A stretch of DNA of 64,000 bases, taken from the NCBI RefSeq assembly GCF_003252755.1, contig NZ_QEPT01000006.1, positions 83,546 through 147,545 of the forward strand, written 5' to 3'. The DNA comes from Haemophilus parainfluenzae. GTDB taxonomy: Bacteria; Pseudomonadota; Gammaproteobacteria; Enterobacterales; Pasteurellaceae. The notes under the pieces are model-generated. The model was not told the DNA's origin. It saw only the letters and a list, made by a program, of their open reading frames with translations, and made no database searches. Below are positions 39,401 to 48,878 of the stretch, piece by piece; position 1 is the first letter of the stretch; the number at the start of each line of letters is the position of its first letter. The position numbers and the translations under genes are program-made.

Positions 39401-42400
39401 TTGTTTAAGCCAACTTGTAATTTCGCTTTACCGTCTTCTTCGATAACTTTAGTGGTTACACTACCGTCACCTTTAACTGTTACAGTTTCACCAAGTTTAG
39501 CTTTAACATCGTTACCATTTTCGTCGGTTAAACCAAAACCACTATCAGTGATATTGCTGATGCTTTCTTTTAAGTCACCTACATTAACTGCATTGTTTAA
39601 TGTGTCGCCTTCAGCATCTTTTAACGCAACTTTAGTTCCATCTTTTTTCAAGCCACTATCAACATTTGTGATCTGTTTATCACCTGCATTGATACCACCT
39701 TTAGTAACGCTTGGGCCTCCAGTGATAGTTAAACCACCATTGTTCAATGCTGTATCGCCAATAGTTACAGAACCATCTTGAGTTAAGTTTACATCTTTAG
39801 CTAATTGAACTTTCAACTTGCCATTGTCGTTATTCACACCAATGTTGTTTTCAGTCAATTGGTCTTTATCCGCGCCACCAACGATATCAACCTGTTGGTT
39901 AAGTTTTTTCGCGATAACTTTAGACGAATCTGTTTGACCATCATCACCTGCGAATTTCAGACCATCATTAAGTGTTGCAACATCTTCTTTGATGGTTTTA
40001 TTTGGATCTTTTGGATCTTTATATTCGTAAACGATACGGTTTTTAGTTTCACCAGCTGCGCCATCAACACCTGCAGGGCCTTGATCACCTTTGATAGAAA
40101 CGCCGTTTGCACCGTCTTTACCATTTAAGCCAATAGAACCATCTTTACCGTTGAGCACAACTGCAGAACCGTCTTTACCGTTCACACCAATTTGTCCATC
40201 AACGCCATCTTTACCAGGTTCGCCTTTTTGACCAACCGTTACTTTATCTGCAGTAATATCTTTTGCTAGACCAACAACAACTTTGCCATCTTTAGTCATG
40301 GTTTTGATGTTAGTTGCATCATAGCGATCATCAGCTTCAGTTCCCTCACCTACAATCTCAAGTTTTTCACCCAAGTTTTTGTGGATAACTTCAGTCGATT
40401 GTGTACCAAAATTTAAACCTTTTTTAGTTAAATTATTGGTAACCTGATCGCCAGTAGCTTTTAATTGTTCTTCCGTTGCCGCACGTCCTTTAGTGGCAAA
40501 ATCAGAACCATCAATAGTTTTGTTAGTTAAGCCAGTAATATCACCAGTTTTCGCATCCAATTTGATTGAATTGTCACCTGCAACATTAACAACTTGATCT
40601 CCAGCAAATTCAACTTTACCGTTACCATCTTTGTTCGTGATTGAAGTGATGTCTTTCAATGCACCTTCAACATTCACTTTGTATGGATCTGCGCTTGTAC
40701 CAACACCTGTTACAGTTGTGTTCTTACCATTTTCAATAATGGTTTTAGAGCCTTTTAACTGTTTAACGGTTACAACATCATTATCATCTGTACCCTCTTG
40801 GACATTTTTGATTTGCTTGTTGCCACCATCAATACCGTCTTTAGTAATGCTTGGACCGTTATTGATTGTTAAACCATCTTTGTTAATGTTTAGAGTGTTA
40901 TCACCAAACTTAATTGAACCATCGTTAGTTAAGTCGATATCTTTAGACAATTGAACATTTAACTTACCATCTTTGCTATTCACGCCGATGTTGTTATCAG
41001 TTAATTTATCTTTATCTGCACCACCAATGATATCTAACTGCTCATTTAATTTCTTAGCAATAACTGTGCTGTCATCACCTTTAAATTTCAGACCATCATC
41101 CATTGTTGCAACTTCACGAACAATATCTTTGCCGTCTTTGCCTTTAATTGGATTACCGTCTTTATCTTTCGGTGTGTAAACAATACGTTGTGATTTATCG
41201 GTACCTGGCTCTTGGTTCACTAAAGTTTGTGTGCCATCATTTGTTGAGATATCAACAGATTTACCGTCGCTACCATCTGCGCCTTTAGGACCAGTTAAAC
41301 CGATGTGACCAACGCCATCTTTACCTGCGATAGATACAGCGTCTTTACCATCTTTGCCGGTGATTCCGACTTTACCATCTTCACCTTTAGCACCATTTGG
41401 ACCCGTGATGGTTACACCATCTTTACCATTAACACCATCTTTACCATTAACCACAACTTTGTCTAAGTTAGTTAAGTTGCTATCTAAGGAATAGGTATAA
41501 GTATGATCATCACCATTAAGCGTTTGTTTAACTTTTAAGTTTTTACCTGCGTCAAAGTTCACAACTGCGCCCGGTTTCACTTTAGTTGCGGTTGATGTAC
41601 CTTCAATTTCACCTGTTGATTTAGTTGCATTCGCTAACCAACCACTGTTATTGATTGCTTCAACGACAGTTTTCACGGTTGCTAAGCCATCATTACCTTT
41701 AACGCCAGGTTTGCCATCTTTACCATTTGCACCGTGTTCGATCTCACCGATGTTTACATCATATTTAACCACACCATTTGCACCTACAGATGCTGTCGTG
41801 AAGTTACCATTTGTGAAGTCTAAACCATCAGATACTTTCACTGTGTTCTTAGTTGCAGTATCACCGTTAGATTTATATGCTAATTCTGCATCGCCTAAAT
41901 TTTGTGCAATAGCATTAACGGTATATGTTTTTTGACCCGTTGTTGCATCAGTATCTGTATCAACAGTTACGTTTTGTCCTGCTTTAACAACCGAACCTAA
42001 ACCAGTAATGACCTTTTTACCGGCATCTGTAATATTGCTTAAGTCATTTTTCGCAACACCTGTGATAACAGCTTTTTCATTTGTAACATCTTGGCCATTA
42101 CCATCTAAATAAGTCATGGTTACGTTGCCGCTATTATCTACTGCATACTCACCTGGTTTAATATGACGTTCAGCTGCTTTCACTGCATTTAATTGGCTAA
42201 CATTCACAGCATCGGTATCATTTGTACCCGCTTTCACGTTTGTGATTGCTTTATTACCTGCATTGATACCGTCTTTAGTCACGCTTGGACCATTATTGAT
42301 TGTTAAACCATCTTTGTTGATGTTTAGGTTGTTATCACCGAACTTGATAGAACCAGTATCAGTTAAATTCAAGTTTTTCGCTAATTGAACTTTTAACTTA

Positions 42401-45400
42401 CCATTGTCGTGATTTACACCGATATTGTTGTCAGTTAAGTCAGTTTTAGTTGCACCACCAATGATATCTAACTGCTCATTTAATTTCTTAGCGATAACTG
42501 TGCTGTCATCACCTTTAAATTTCAAGCCGTCTTCCATGGTTGCAACAGTATGTTTGCCTTTGCCATCTTCGTAAACAACACGAGAGATGCCATCTGCACC
42601 ATTTTTACCATCAACACCATCGACACCTTTCTCGACTTGGATATCTACGCGGTTTGTACCATTTTTACCATTAGTACCATCTTTACCATTTAAGCCGATT
42701 TTGCCGTCTTTACCATCTTTACCAGTAACAACAACATTTTCAACTTCAATGTCTTTGCTTAATGAATAAGTATAAGTATGGTTATCACTATTAATTTGTT
42801 GTTTAACGGTTAAGTTTTTACCAGCATCAAAGTTTACAACTGCACCCGGTTTCACTTTAGTTGCGGTTGATGTGCCATCAAGTTCACCTGTTGATTTAGT
42901 TGCATTTGCTAACCAACCACTGTTATTGATTGCTTCAACGACAGTTTTCACGGTTGCTAAACCATCAGTACCTTTAACACCAGGTTTACCATCTTTACCG
43001 TTTGCACCGTTTTCGATCTCACCTGTCTTCACATCGTATTTAACCACACCATTTGCAGCTACTGATGCTGTCGTGAAGTTACCATCAGTGAAATCTAAAC
43101 CTTCAGTTAATGCAACAGTTTGGTCATTTGCACCATTTGCTTTGTATTTAATATTAAATGCATCAGATCCTGGTACATTTGCTTTTACTTTGTATGTCGT
43201 ACGACCTACAGCATCTGTTGAATTCGTTACAGTCACTGAACTGTCTGCCGCTTCAACAATCGTACCTAAACCAGTAATCACTTTCTTACCTTCGTTAGTG
43301 ATATTGCTTAGATCTTTATTTGCTGCATTATCAATCTTGTCTTTGGTATCTTGGGTCAAATCAACAGTTACATTTGCACCTGCTGCAGTTGTGGTCACAT
43401 ATTTAGCGTTATCACCACCTACAACATTAAATTCAATACCATCTTGTTTAGAGAGTTTTTGATCTGCTGTTTTACCTGAATTACCTGCTAAACGGATGTT
43501 GTTATCACCAATTTTGCTATCATTAACAATCTTCAATTGTTCTTCAGTAGCTGCACGGCCTTTCTTACCGAAATCAGCCCCATCAAGGGTTTTATTGGTT
43601 AAACCAGTAATATCACCTGTTTTTGCATCCAATTTAATTGGGTTATCACCTGCAACATTAACAACTTGATCACCTGCAAATTCAACTTTACCCGTATTTG
43701 CACCACCAGTGATTGAAGTAATGTTAGCTAAATCACCTTTAACATCAACTTTGAAGGTTTTAACACCATTTACATCACGGTGTGATGCCACTGTATTTTC
43801 ACCATTTTCCATACCAATAGCATCTTTCGCTAAGTTTTGGATCTTCGTTTCGCCTGCTTTATTGATGTTAGAAAGATCATTTTTAGCCACACCAGTAATC
43901 GTTGCTGTCATACCATTAACAACATTACCTTTACCATCTGTGTAAGTTAAACTTACATTACCATCGTTACCTACTGCATAAGTAGTGTTAGTAATATGTT
44001 TTTCATCATCTAAATTAGCAACAGTTTTATCACCATATTTAATACGATCTCCCTCGTATTTAATTGTGGTATTACTATTGTTATCGCCAAGTTTAATCTG
44101 TTTGGTTTCAACACTGTTTAAACCTTTAAGATCTTTTGCTAATTTAATTGCTAAACCACCTGTAGCAACACTTGGATTGCTCTCACCAATAACACCAATA
44201 TTGTTATCAGATAGATTGTTTTTATCAGCACCACCAGTGACATTTAATGTTTCACCTAATTGACGATTTACTGTTACATCAGCATTATCACCTTTAAAGT
44301 TTAAACCTTTAGCAATATTCTCTGCATTCTTGGTGATATTTTGCGCATTTTTAGTAATGTTTTGTGCATTATTTGCGATATTATTCGCATTGTTAGTCAC
44401 ATTTTGGTTAGTTGCATGAAGCTGTGAACCATTTACGGCATCTTTACTGTCTGCAGAAATTGTACCGTTTGATACATTAGTAATTTTCTTATCGCCAGCA
44501 TTAATGCCATCTTTAGTTACGCTTGGACCATTTTTAATAGTTAAGCCTTTATCATCTAAAGAAGTATTGCCAGTAGTGACATTCGTGAAAGTGACATTTT
44601 CTTTTGTTGCAACGGTTAAGTTTTTCTCATTTTGAGTAATCTTAATGTTATTTCCAGCTGTAAATGTAACGGTATCACCCATTGCAACTTTTTTCTCAGC
44701 ATTACCGCTTACTTCACCGGTACCTGTTTGCGCTGCTGTAATTTTCCAGCCTTGCTCAACACGTGATGCAACCGCATATAATTGAGAACCATTAATCGCA
44801 TCTGTTGAATCAGCTTCTACATGACCTGCAGCTACATTTTTAATTTGACGCTCGTTGCCTTTTTCACCAACGCTTACAAAACGACCTGCGTCTTTTGCTT
44901 TACCAGCAAAATTATAGGTGTGACCATCAATTTCTTTACTTGCTACAGTTTCAGTTGCATGAGAACCATCTGCTTTTGAGCTATCACCCAAGATCACTGA
45001 ACCATTTGTCGCAGCGGTAATATTTGCACCAATTGCAACGGTCTTATTACCATTTACTTTCGTGTTATGGCCAATCGCAATAGAATCAGTCGCAGTTGCA
45101 CTTGTTCCTGTAAATTCCCCTAATGCAATAGAGCCCGCCGCTTTTGCACCAAGGTTGTCGTAATTGCTATCTGCATCTGTCTGTTTAGTTTTATCTGCAT
45201 TAACACTTACATAGTTTGTTTGTGCCAATTCAACTGCTTCTTTTACAGTGTGAAGTGTTTGATGATTCTTAATTTCAAAATCAGGCGCTTTATAAGTGTA
45301 TCGACCATTACCATCAACGGTATAACCATTGTAATTTGGTCCTGCGATAGATTTCGCAAGATTATCATTTACTTCAGATAATTGTTTAACATTTACCGCA

Positions 45401-46815
45401 TCAGTATCTTCACGACCTGCAGCAAGATTCACTAAACGACGCTCTTTACCTTTATTTGCAATCGCAACTACACCGTTTTCAATTTCAAAGCCATCATTCG
45501 TATATTTTGCATTTTTATTTTTGATGTCTTCTTGATTGATAATGGTGCCATTACCTAAAGCTAATGAGTTATTCGCATTAGATTGTGCACTTTCACCGAT
45601 GGTCATTGCACCTTTTTTAGTTGCTTTAGAATCCTTACCAATAGTGATTACATTTTCATGTAAAGCTTCTGCATTGCTACCAAAAGCAATTGCATTTGCT
45701 TCACTTGCATTAGCATTGCTACCAAATGCAATTGCATCAGCTTTACGTGCTTTAGCTTCTACACCAAATGCAATCGAATTTGTTTCCGCACCTAAGGAAT
45801 TTGCACCAAATGCGATGGATGCATTACCTGTTGCATTGGCAGTTGTACCAAAGGCAATAGCTTTATTTGCGGCAGCAGCGGTACGATAAACCTCTTCATC
45901 TAAATACTGATCTCTTTCTTTATTATAAGAACCTGTTTTAGCTCCAGAACCAAACGCAAAGGAATCATCACCATTTGTTTTTGCACCTGAGCCAATCGCT
46001 ACTGAACGAGCACCATTTGTCTGAGTATTATTTAAACCATCATATTTAGTTCTTTGAGCCTCACCTTGACCAGGTAAACCATCTAATGTTTTAGGTGATG
46101 TATTACCGATCGCAATTGATTGTTCACCATTTGCTGTTGCAGATGCACCAAATGCAAAACTTGCTTTTCCTTTTGCATAAGCAACAGAACCAATGGCTGC
46201 AGAATATTCACCAGTTGCAGCAGACTGACGCATCATCGCCAAAGAGTTAAATCCTGATGCACGAGCGGCTGTACCAATTGCTGTTGAACCAATACTATCC
46301 GCATGAGAGAACGCGCCAATTGAAGTAGCCAAACCACCTTTAGCTTGAGCATAGTCACCAATCGCAATACCATTTGATGAACCAACTGAAGTTAATACAT
46401 CAGTCTGATTACCTATAGCAACACCATATGCAAATTTCCCAGCTGGTGAATAACTATCTGGAACTCTCCCTGTACGATCTGCATTATCGTAAGATTTATT
46501 TCCTGGGTTTTTATAGTCGTAAGCCCAAGTATCATCAGCTGGACTCCCATCTGGAAGGGTTTTAGGTTTTGCTGTAGCACCAGTTTCAATAGCATATCCA
46601 CCAGTCATACTACCAATTGCCACATAAGCATGAGCAGCAAGTGGCGATAACGCAAATGGTATCGCAAGTGCGGTTGTTTTTAATAACGTTGAAACGGCTG
46701 AAGAGGTTTTCTTCACGCTAGAAACTGAAGACACCGGTTTTACTTTTGATAATTCAGATACAGCGACCCATACTTGGCTAGAACTACACCAAATTACCTT
46801 AAAAATTTTGTTCAT
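36406..46815 (-). CDS. Giant trimeric autotransporter adhesin with collagen-like blocks (Hia/Hsf/YadA type)
   Basis: The 3469-residue protein is a type Vc autotransporter, expected on the cell surface and used for binding host cells or matrix. It starts with an extended signal peptide (ESPR, about 1-25, then cleavage after AHA at residue 63). A YadA-like head of short ALG/AFG repeats covers about residues 70-440. A long stalk follows with repeated neck motifs (DAVNVKQL, DAVNGSQL) and Asn-rich heptads near 800-830. At least six Gly-X-Y collagen-like clusters (GKDGKDG type) lie near residues 1362-1410, 1785-1855, 2195-2252, 2485-2555, 2785-2855 and 3165-3208. The YadA membrane anchor is the last ~85 residues, ending in VGVGYQW. 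A ~600-bp stalk segment recurs at a 900-bp offset. The frame is intact over 10.4 kb. Confidence 0.95.
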   Translation of the reverse strand: MNKIFKVIWCSSSQVWVAVSELSKVKPVSSVSSVKKTSSAVSTLLKTTALAIPFALSPLAAHAYVAIGSMTGGYAIETGATAKPKTLPDGSPADDTWAYDYKNPGNKSYDNADRTGRVPDSYSPAGKFAYGVAIGNQTDVLTSVGSSNGIAIGDYAQAKGGLATSIGAFSHADSIGSTAIGTAARASGFNSLAMMRQSAATGEYSAAIGSVAYAKGKASFAFGASATANGEQSIAIGNTSPKTLDGLPGQGEAQRTKYDGLNNTQTNGARSVAIGSGAKTNGDDSFAFGSGAKTGSYNKERDQYLDEEVYRTAAAANKAIAFGTTANATGNASIAFGANSLGAETNSIAFGVEAKARKADAIAFGSNANASEANAIAFGSNAEALHENVITIGKDSKATKKGAMTIGESAQSNANNSLALGNGTIINQEDIKNKNAKYTNDGFEIENGVVAIANKGKERRLVNLAAGREDTDAVNVKQLSEVNDNLAKSIAGPNYNGYTVDGNGRYTYKAPDFEIKNHQTLHTVKEAVELAQTNYVSVNADKTKQTDADSNYDNLGAKAAGSIALGEFTGTSATATDSIAIGHNTKVNGNKTVAIGANITAATNGSVILGDSSKADGSHATETVASKEIDGHTYNFAGKAKDAGRFVSVGEKGNERQIKNVAAGHVEADSTDAINGSQLYAVASRVEQGWKITAAQTGTGEVSGNAEKKVAMGDTVTFTAGNNIKITQNEKNLTVATKENVTFTNVTTGNTSLDDKGLTIKNGPSVTKDGINAGDKKITNVSNGTISADSKDAVNGSQLHATNQNVTNNANNIANNAQNITKNAQNITKNAENIAKGLNFKGDNADVTVNRQLGETLNVTGGADKNNLSDNNIGVIGESNPSVATGGLAIKLAKDLKGLNSVETKQIKLGDNNSNTTIKYEGDRIKYGDKTVANLDDEKHITNTTYAVGNDGNVSLTYTDGKGNVVNGMTATITGVAKNDLSNINKAGETKIQNLAKDAIGMENGENTVASHRDVNGVKTFKVDVKGDLANITSITGGANTGKVEFAGDQVVNVAGDNPIKLDAKTGDITGLTNKTLDGADFGKKGRAATEEQLKIVNDSKIGDNNIRLAGNSGKTADQKLSKQDGIEFNVVGGDNAKYVTTTAAGANVTVDLTQDTKDKIDNAANKDLSNITNEGKKVITGLGTIVEAADSSVTVTNSTDAVGRTTYKVKANVPGSDAFNIKYKANGANDQTVALTEGLDFTDGNFTTASVAANGVVKYDVKTGEIENGANGKDGKPGVKGTDGLATVKTVVEAINNSGWLANATKSTGELDGTSTATKVKPGAVVNFDAGKNLTVKQQINSDNHTYTYSLSKDIEVENVVVTGKDGKDGKIGLNGKDGTNGKNGTNRVDIQVEKGVDGVDGKNGADGISRVVYEDGKGKHTVATMEDGLKFKGDDSTVIAKKLNEQLDIIGGATKTDLTDNNIGVNHDNGKLKVQLAKNLNLTDTGSIKFGDNNLNINKDGLTINNGPSVTKDGINAGNKAITNVKAGTNDTDAVNVSQLNAVKAAERHIKPGEYAVDNSGNVTMTYLDGNGQDVTNEKAVITGVAKNDLSNITDAGKKVITGLGSVVKAGQNVTVDTDTDATTGQKTYTVNAIAQNLGDAELAYKSNGDTATKNTVKVSDGLDFTNGNFTTASVGANGVVKYDVNIGEIEHGANGKDGKPGVKGNDGLATVKTVVEAINNSGWLANATKSTGEIEGTSTATKVKPGAVVNFDAGKNLKVKQTLNGDDHTYTYSLDSNLTNLDKVVVNGKDGVNGKDGVTITGPNGAKGEDGKVGITGKDGKDAVSIAGKDGVGHIGLTGPKGADGSDGKSVDISTNDGTQTLVNQEPGTDKSQRIVYTPKDKDGNPIKGKDGKDIVREVATMDDGLKFKGDDSTVIAKKLNEQLDIIGGADKDKLTDNNIGVNSKDGKLNVQLSKDIDLTNDGSIKFGDNTLNINKDGLTINNGPSITKDGIDGGNKQIKNVQEGTDDNDVVTVKQLKGSKTIIENGKNTTVTGVGTSADPYKVNVEGALKDITSITNKDGNGKVEFAGDQVVNVAGDNSIKLDAKTGDITGLTNKTIDGSDFATKGRAATEEQLKATGDQVTNNLTKKGLNFGTQSTEVIHKNLGEKLEIVGEGTEADDRYDATNIKTMTKDGKVVVGLAKDITADKVTVGQKGEPGKDGVDGQIGVNGKDGSAVVLNGKDGSIGLNGKDGANGVSIKGDQGPAGVDGAAGETKNRIVYEYKDPKDPNKTIKEDVATLNDGLKFAGDDGQTDSSKVIAKKLNQQVDIVGGADKDQLTENNIGVNNDNGKLKVQLAKDVNLTQDGSVTIGDTALNNGGLTITGGPSVTKGGINAGDKQITNVDSGLKKDGTKVALKDAEGDTLNNAVNVGDLKESISNITDSGFGLTDENGNDVKAKLGETVTVKGDGSVTTKVIEEDGKAKLQVGLNKDVTIGNDKEPGTITVKGENGKDGISINGKDGTIGLKGEDGKDGIALNGKDGTIGINGKDGSNGKITVAQGKAGLDGNDGKDGETKTRIVYEKPNGDKEEVATLNDGLRFKGDKGDSIAKKLNEELEILGKLDPNAAVTDKNLRVDNDAGKLVLKMAKQLQDLTSATFIDETTGNKSVIDGNGLTVTPKDADSTKTVSVTDKGLNNGGNQIVNVDSGLKKDGAKVELKDAQGDTLNNAVNVGDLKESITNLTNNGFGLTDENGKDVKAKLGETVTVKGDGSVTTKVIEEDGKAKLQVGLNKDVTIGNDKEPGTITVKGENGKDGISINGKDGSIGLKGEDGKDGIALNGKDGTIGINGKDGSNGKITVAQGQAGLDGNDGKDGKTKTRIVYEKPNGDKEEVATLNDGLRFTGNNEVENSHKLNSLVTIKGEGVDKAASEKFESAAGNVNVKADGKGTLEVQLAKDLKNIDSISNKDGQKIEFKDGGTTISGGNVSVGGNNITHVKAGEDDTDAVNVKQLKDGIAQATTKVAAGKNVTVEPKKNADGSTTYTVATKDDVDFTSVTTGKTTMNDGGITIKATEGGKTNVTLTNKGLDNGGNKVVNVADGDISATSKDAVNGSQLHNTKVELTNKGLDFGAQSGADIHKNLGEKLEIVGEGTKADDRYDATNIKTMTKDGKVVIGLDKDLKSDSVTVGSVGKDGKPGVDGKVGVNGKDGSSVVINGKDGSIGLTGPKGADGKSPSITVRTENGTTTVNEKDAGKPVERIKYTDSNNNTREVATLDDGLKFTGDDGKTVNRTLGSNLNIKGGAKDATSKDNIRITNDGKNGLKVQLANNVTLDNNGSVNVGGTRVDNNGITTNNGKGPSVTNNGVNAGNQKITNVKDGDINATSKDAVNGSQLHRAVQNIDNKFGDVYGKMNKINKEARAGIAGANAAAGLPQVYLPGKSMVAASAGTFKGQNALAIGYSRSSDNGKVILKLQGNANTQGDVGGSVGVGYQW
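38170..38770 (-). repeat. Adhesin stalk module, copy B (900-bp offset repeat)
   Basis: This segment is nearly identical to 39070-39670 at an exact 900-bp (300-codon) offset. It encodes the region from the TLNDGLRF block through the collagen-like cluster to the NNAVNVGDLKES neck. Confidence 0.85.
39070..39670 (-). repeat. Adhesin stalk module, copy A (900-bp offset repeat)
   Basis: Partner of 38170-38770, with scattered mostly silent differences. Such direct repeats allow recombination to lengthen or shorten the stalk by 300 residues. Confidence 0.85.
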
Positions 46816-46901
46816 TTAATTCATCCTTATAAAATTAGAATCATAAAAATACTGCTAGAATTTGTTACATTACAAATAACTGATCATTATTCGCATAAAA
46901 C

Positions 46902-46930
46902 ATTATAGCTCAATCTTCAGCCAATAAAAC
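46902..46930 (-). promoter_or_regulatory. Candidate adhesin promoter
   Basis: On the minus strand a perfect -10 TATAAT (46902-46907) has a poor -35 GTTTTA (46925-46930) 17 bp upstream. AAGGATG lies before the adhesin ATG. No long simple-sequence repeat suitable for phase variation is seen in 46816-47061. Confidence 0.5.
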
Positions 46931-47061
46931 AGAATTTACCAAAATTTACATTTATTGACATAACATTCAAAGAAAAAAAACTAAAAATACATTTCCAAAT
47001 TAAATATTTAATTACAATAACTATTAACCAGTTAACTAGCAAAGGGAAAAAGTTTGCCGAT

Positions 47062-47808
47062 TTAACTTTTCACCTCCTTTTTTGTTTGTGTAGAAAAGAT
47101 ATTTTTTCTTTGTAAAAAACTGAAAATAATCACATGTACAACCCATGCTGAAATGATTGCAATCAACAGATCAATTGGGTAATGCATACCTAAACGCACT
47201 CGACTAATCAACATTAATACGCCCCAAATTGTCATCGCTCCAATAAGCAATTCTGCTTTAAAAGAACGATTGCCCAATAATTGGCTAAACCCTACGGCTA
47301 ACATAAGCCAAGTCGCTGCGAAAATAGAATGCCCTGATGGAAAAGAATAACCCGTTTCATCTTCATAATGCGCTTTTAACCAGGCTGGCGTATCTGCTTG
47401 TGTAGAATAAAATTTATCCACTAATTTTGCACGCTCTGAACGATCTTGATGATAAAAAGCATCTGTAGTGCTTTCTGTTTTTTCCGCTAAATAGACAGTG
47501 AAAGGACGCGGCTCAGCAAAAACCGTTTTTAAGCCCGTTTTAATCACTTGTGTAGATAATACCGACAAGCCCATTACAATCACGCCCATAATCCACTGTT
47601 TACGATTTTCAAAAAGAAAACGGAAAAGTAAAGCAAACACACCACAGGTAATTAAAGCATAAGGCACACTACCGGTTTCGGTTAAAAGATAAAGCCAATA
47701 ATCCCATTCCATTAATTGGTTATTTCCATGCCAATGATAAGCAAAACCCCAAACAAAAAATGGTACAAGACAAAGGAATAACGTATATAATGACAGCCTT
47801 TTAAACAT
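47062..47808 (-). CDS. pgpB: PAP2-family phosphatase, PgpB-like
   Basis: PgpB-type enzymes dephosphorylate phosphatidylglycerophosphate, undecaprenyl pyrophosphate and related lipids at the inner membrane. The 248-residue protein has six predicted helices and the three PAP2 motifs: KTGLKTVFAEPRPF, PSGHSIFA, and SRVRLGMHYPIDL, with catalytic His in the second and third. It is divergent from ribA with 66 bp between starts, the same pairing known from H. influenzae. Exact lipid substrate is inferred. Confidence 0.92.
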   Translation of the reverse strand: MFKRLSLYTLFLCLVPFFVWGFAYHWHGNNQLMEWDYWLYLLTETGSVPYALITCGVFALLFRFLFENRKQWIMGVIVMGLSVLSTQVIKTGLKTVFAEPRPFTVYLAEKTESTTDAFYHQDRSERAKLVDKFYSTQADTPAWLKAHYEDETGYSFPSGHSIFAATWLMLAVGFSQLLGNRSFKAELLIGAMTIWGVLMLISRVRLGMHYPIDLLIAIISAWVVHVIIFSFLQRKNIFSTQTKKEVKS

Positions 47809-47874
47809 TGTTGCCTCTTGATAATAAAAATAAAGTGCACATTTTAGCAGAATAAAGTTGAAAAAGGATAAGTT

Positions 47875-48522
47875 ATGTCAAAAATCCAACTGGTTGCTCA
47901 AGCCAATTTGCCTACCGAATATGGCATATTTAAAATGGTCGGATTTGAATTTCCCGATACAAAAAAAGAACATGTCGCGTTAGTGATGGGTGATATTTCA
48001 AACCAAGATGAGCCTGTGCTCGCCCGCATTCATTCTGAATGTCTAACAGGCGATGCATTACACAGTTTAAAATGCGATTGTGGTTTCCAACTAGCAGCCG
48101 CATTACGTCAAATTAGCGAAGCGGGTCGTGGTGTTTTAATCTATCATCGTGAAGAAGGCCGTGGCATTGGTTTAATTAATAAAATTCGAGCTTATTCATT
48201 ACAAGATCAAGGAATGGATACTATTGAAGCCAACCTTGCATTAGGTTTTAAAGCTGATGAACGTAACTTTAATGTGTGTGCCGATATGTTTGAATTATTA
48301 GGTGTGAAGCAAGTTCGCTTGATGACAAACAACCCACAAAAAGTAGAAACCATGAAAAAAGCGGGCATTAATGTCGTAGAACGTGTACCGTTGAATGTGG
48401 GTGAAAATCGTTACAACACCAAATATCTTGATACCAAAGCGAAAAAAATGGGCCATTATATTGTGCATAATAATGAAGAGCATTTAATGACTTGCCCACA
48501 TTGCCAAGAAGAAGTGATTTAA
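47875..48522 (+). CDS. ribA: GTP cyclohydrolase II
   Basis: RibA opens GTP in the first step of riboflavin synthesis. The 215-residue protein has the zinc cysteines in [18 protein letters not shown] (about residues 53-70), [10 protein letters not shown] near 91-100 for GTP binding, and [16 protein letters not shown]. It is a stand-alone RibA without a fused RibB domain. AAAAAGGATAAGTT precedes the ATG. No FMN riboswitch is visible in the short leader. Confidence 0.96.
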   Translation: MSKIQLVAQANLPTEYGIFKMVGFEFPDTKKEHVALVMGDISNQDEPVLARIHSECLTGDALHSLKCDCGFQLAAALRQISEAGRGVLIYHREEGRGIGLINKIRAYSLQDQGMDTIEANLALGFKADERNFNVCADMFELLGVKQVRLMTNNPQKVETMKKAGINVVERVPLNVGENRYNTKYLDTKAKKMGHYIVHNNEEHLMTCPHCQEEVI

Positions 48523-48525
48523 CAA

Positions 48526-48551
48526 AAAAGCCATACAACTGTATGGCTTTT
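48526..48551. terminator. Terminator between ribA and the small lipoprotein gene
   Basis: AAAAGCCATAC pairs perfectly with GTATGGCTTTT around an AACT loop, between convergent genes. Confidence 0.9.
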
Positions 48552-48566
48552 CTTTTATCAAAACAA

Positions 48567-48710
48567 TTATTGATTTACACCCCAATGACGAGTGTCTTTA
48601 TCAAATTTCATGCCTGAATGAGATCCTTCCGAACCATTAAAATAAACGTCTTTATTTGCACAAGCTGAAATCACTAATGCACCAATAAAAATAAGAAGTA
48701 ATTTTTTCAT
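48567..48710 (-). CDS. Small predicted lipoprotein, 47 residues
   Basis: An ATG at 48708-48710 opens a 47-codon frame with a clean lipoprotein signal: MKKLLLIFIGALVISAC, lipobox ISAC with Cys17. The mature peptide is about 31 residues, polar, and contains FNGSEGSHSG and ends RHWGVNQ. GGTAAA lies just upstream as a possible ribosome site. I do not recognise the family. It is convergent with ribA, sharing the hairpin terminator, and divergent from queC. The signal and terminator placement make a real gene likely. Confidence 0.75.
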   Translation of the reverse strand: MKKLLLIFIGALVISACANKDVYFNGSEGSHSGMKFDKDTRHWGVNQ

Positions 48711-48835
48711 TATGTTTACCTTTTTAAACTGACTTGCCCAAATTGTATCATAACTTTTATTAACTTTTCCTGCTTAAATTAGCTGATTTCTTGCAAAATT
48801 CATGTCTAGCTTCTACAATAGCGCCTCATTTTTAA

Positions 48836-48875
48836 CTTGTAGTTCGCAAACCTCCTACATAAAAAAACTAGGTAC
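48836..48875 (+). promoter_or_regulatory. preQ1-I riboswitch controlling queC
   Basis: P1 is TGTAG (48838-48842) with CTACA (48855-48859); the loop carries TTCGC and ACCT, and an A-rich tail leads to CTAGGT. ACCT (48850-48853) can pair with AGGT (48870-48873), which overlaps the queC ribosome site 5 bases before the ATG. This is the preQ1-I (type H pseudoknot) design; ligand binding would hide the ribosome site. Confidence 0.88.
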
Positions 48876-48878
48876 CCT

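Noticed and set aside
36986..45889. Many long Pro/Ser/Leu-rich open frames on the plus strand
   Set aside because: They are antisense to the intact adhesin frame and their composition mirrors its repeats (GKDG read backwards gives LPSLPF). No ribosome sites or independent support.
46968..46982. A-rich tract (AAAGAAAAAAAAC) upstream of the adhesin as a phase-variation switch
   Set aside because: Eight A in a row is common in this AT-rich genome, and it lies upstream of the candidate promoter, not between promoter elements or in the coding region.
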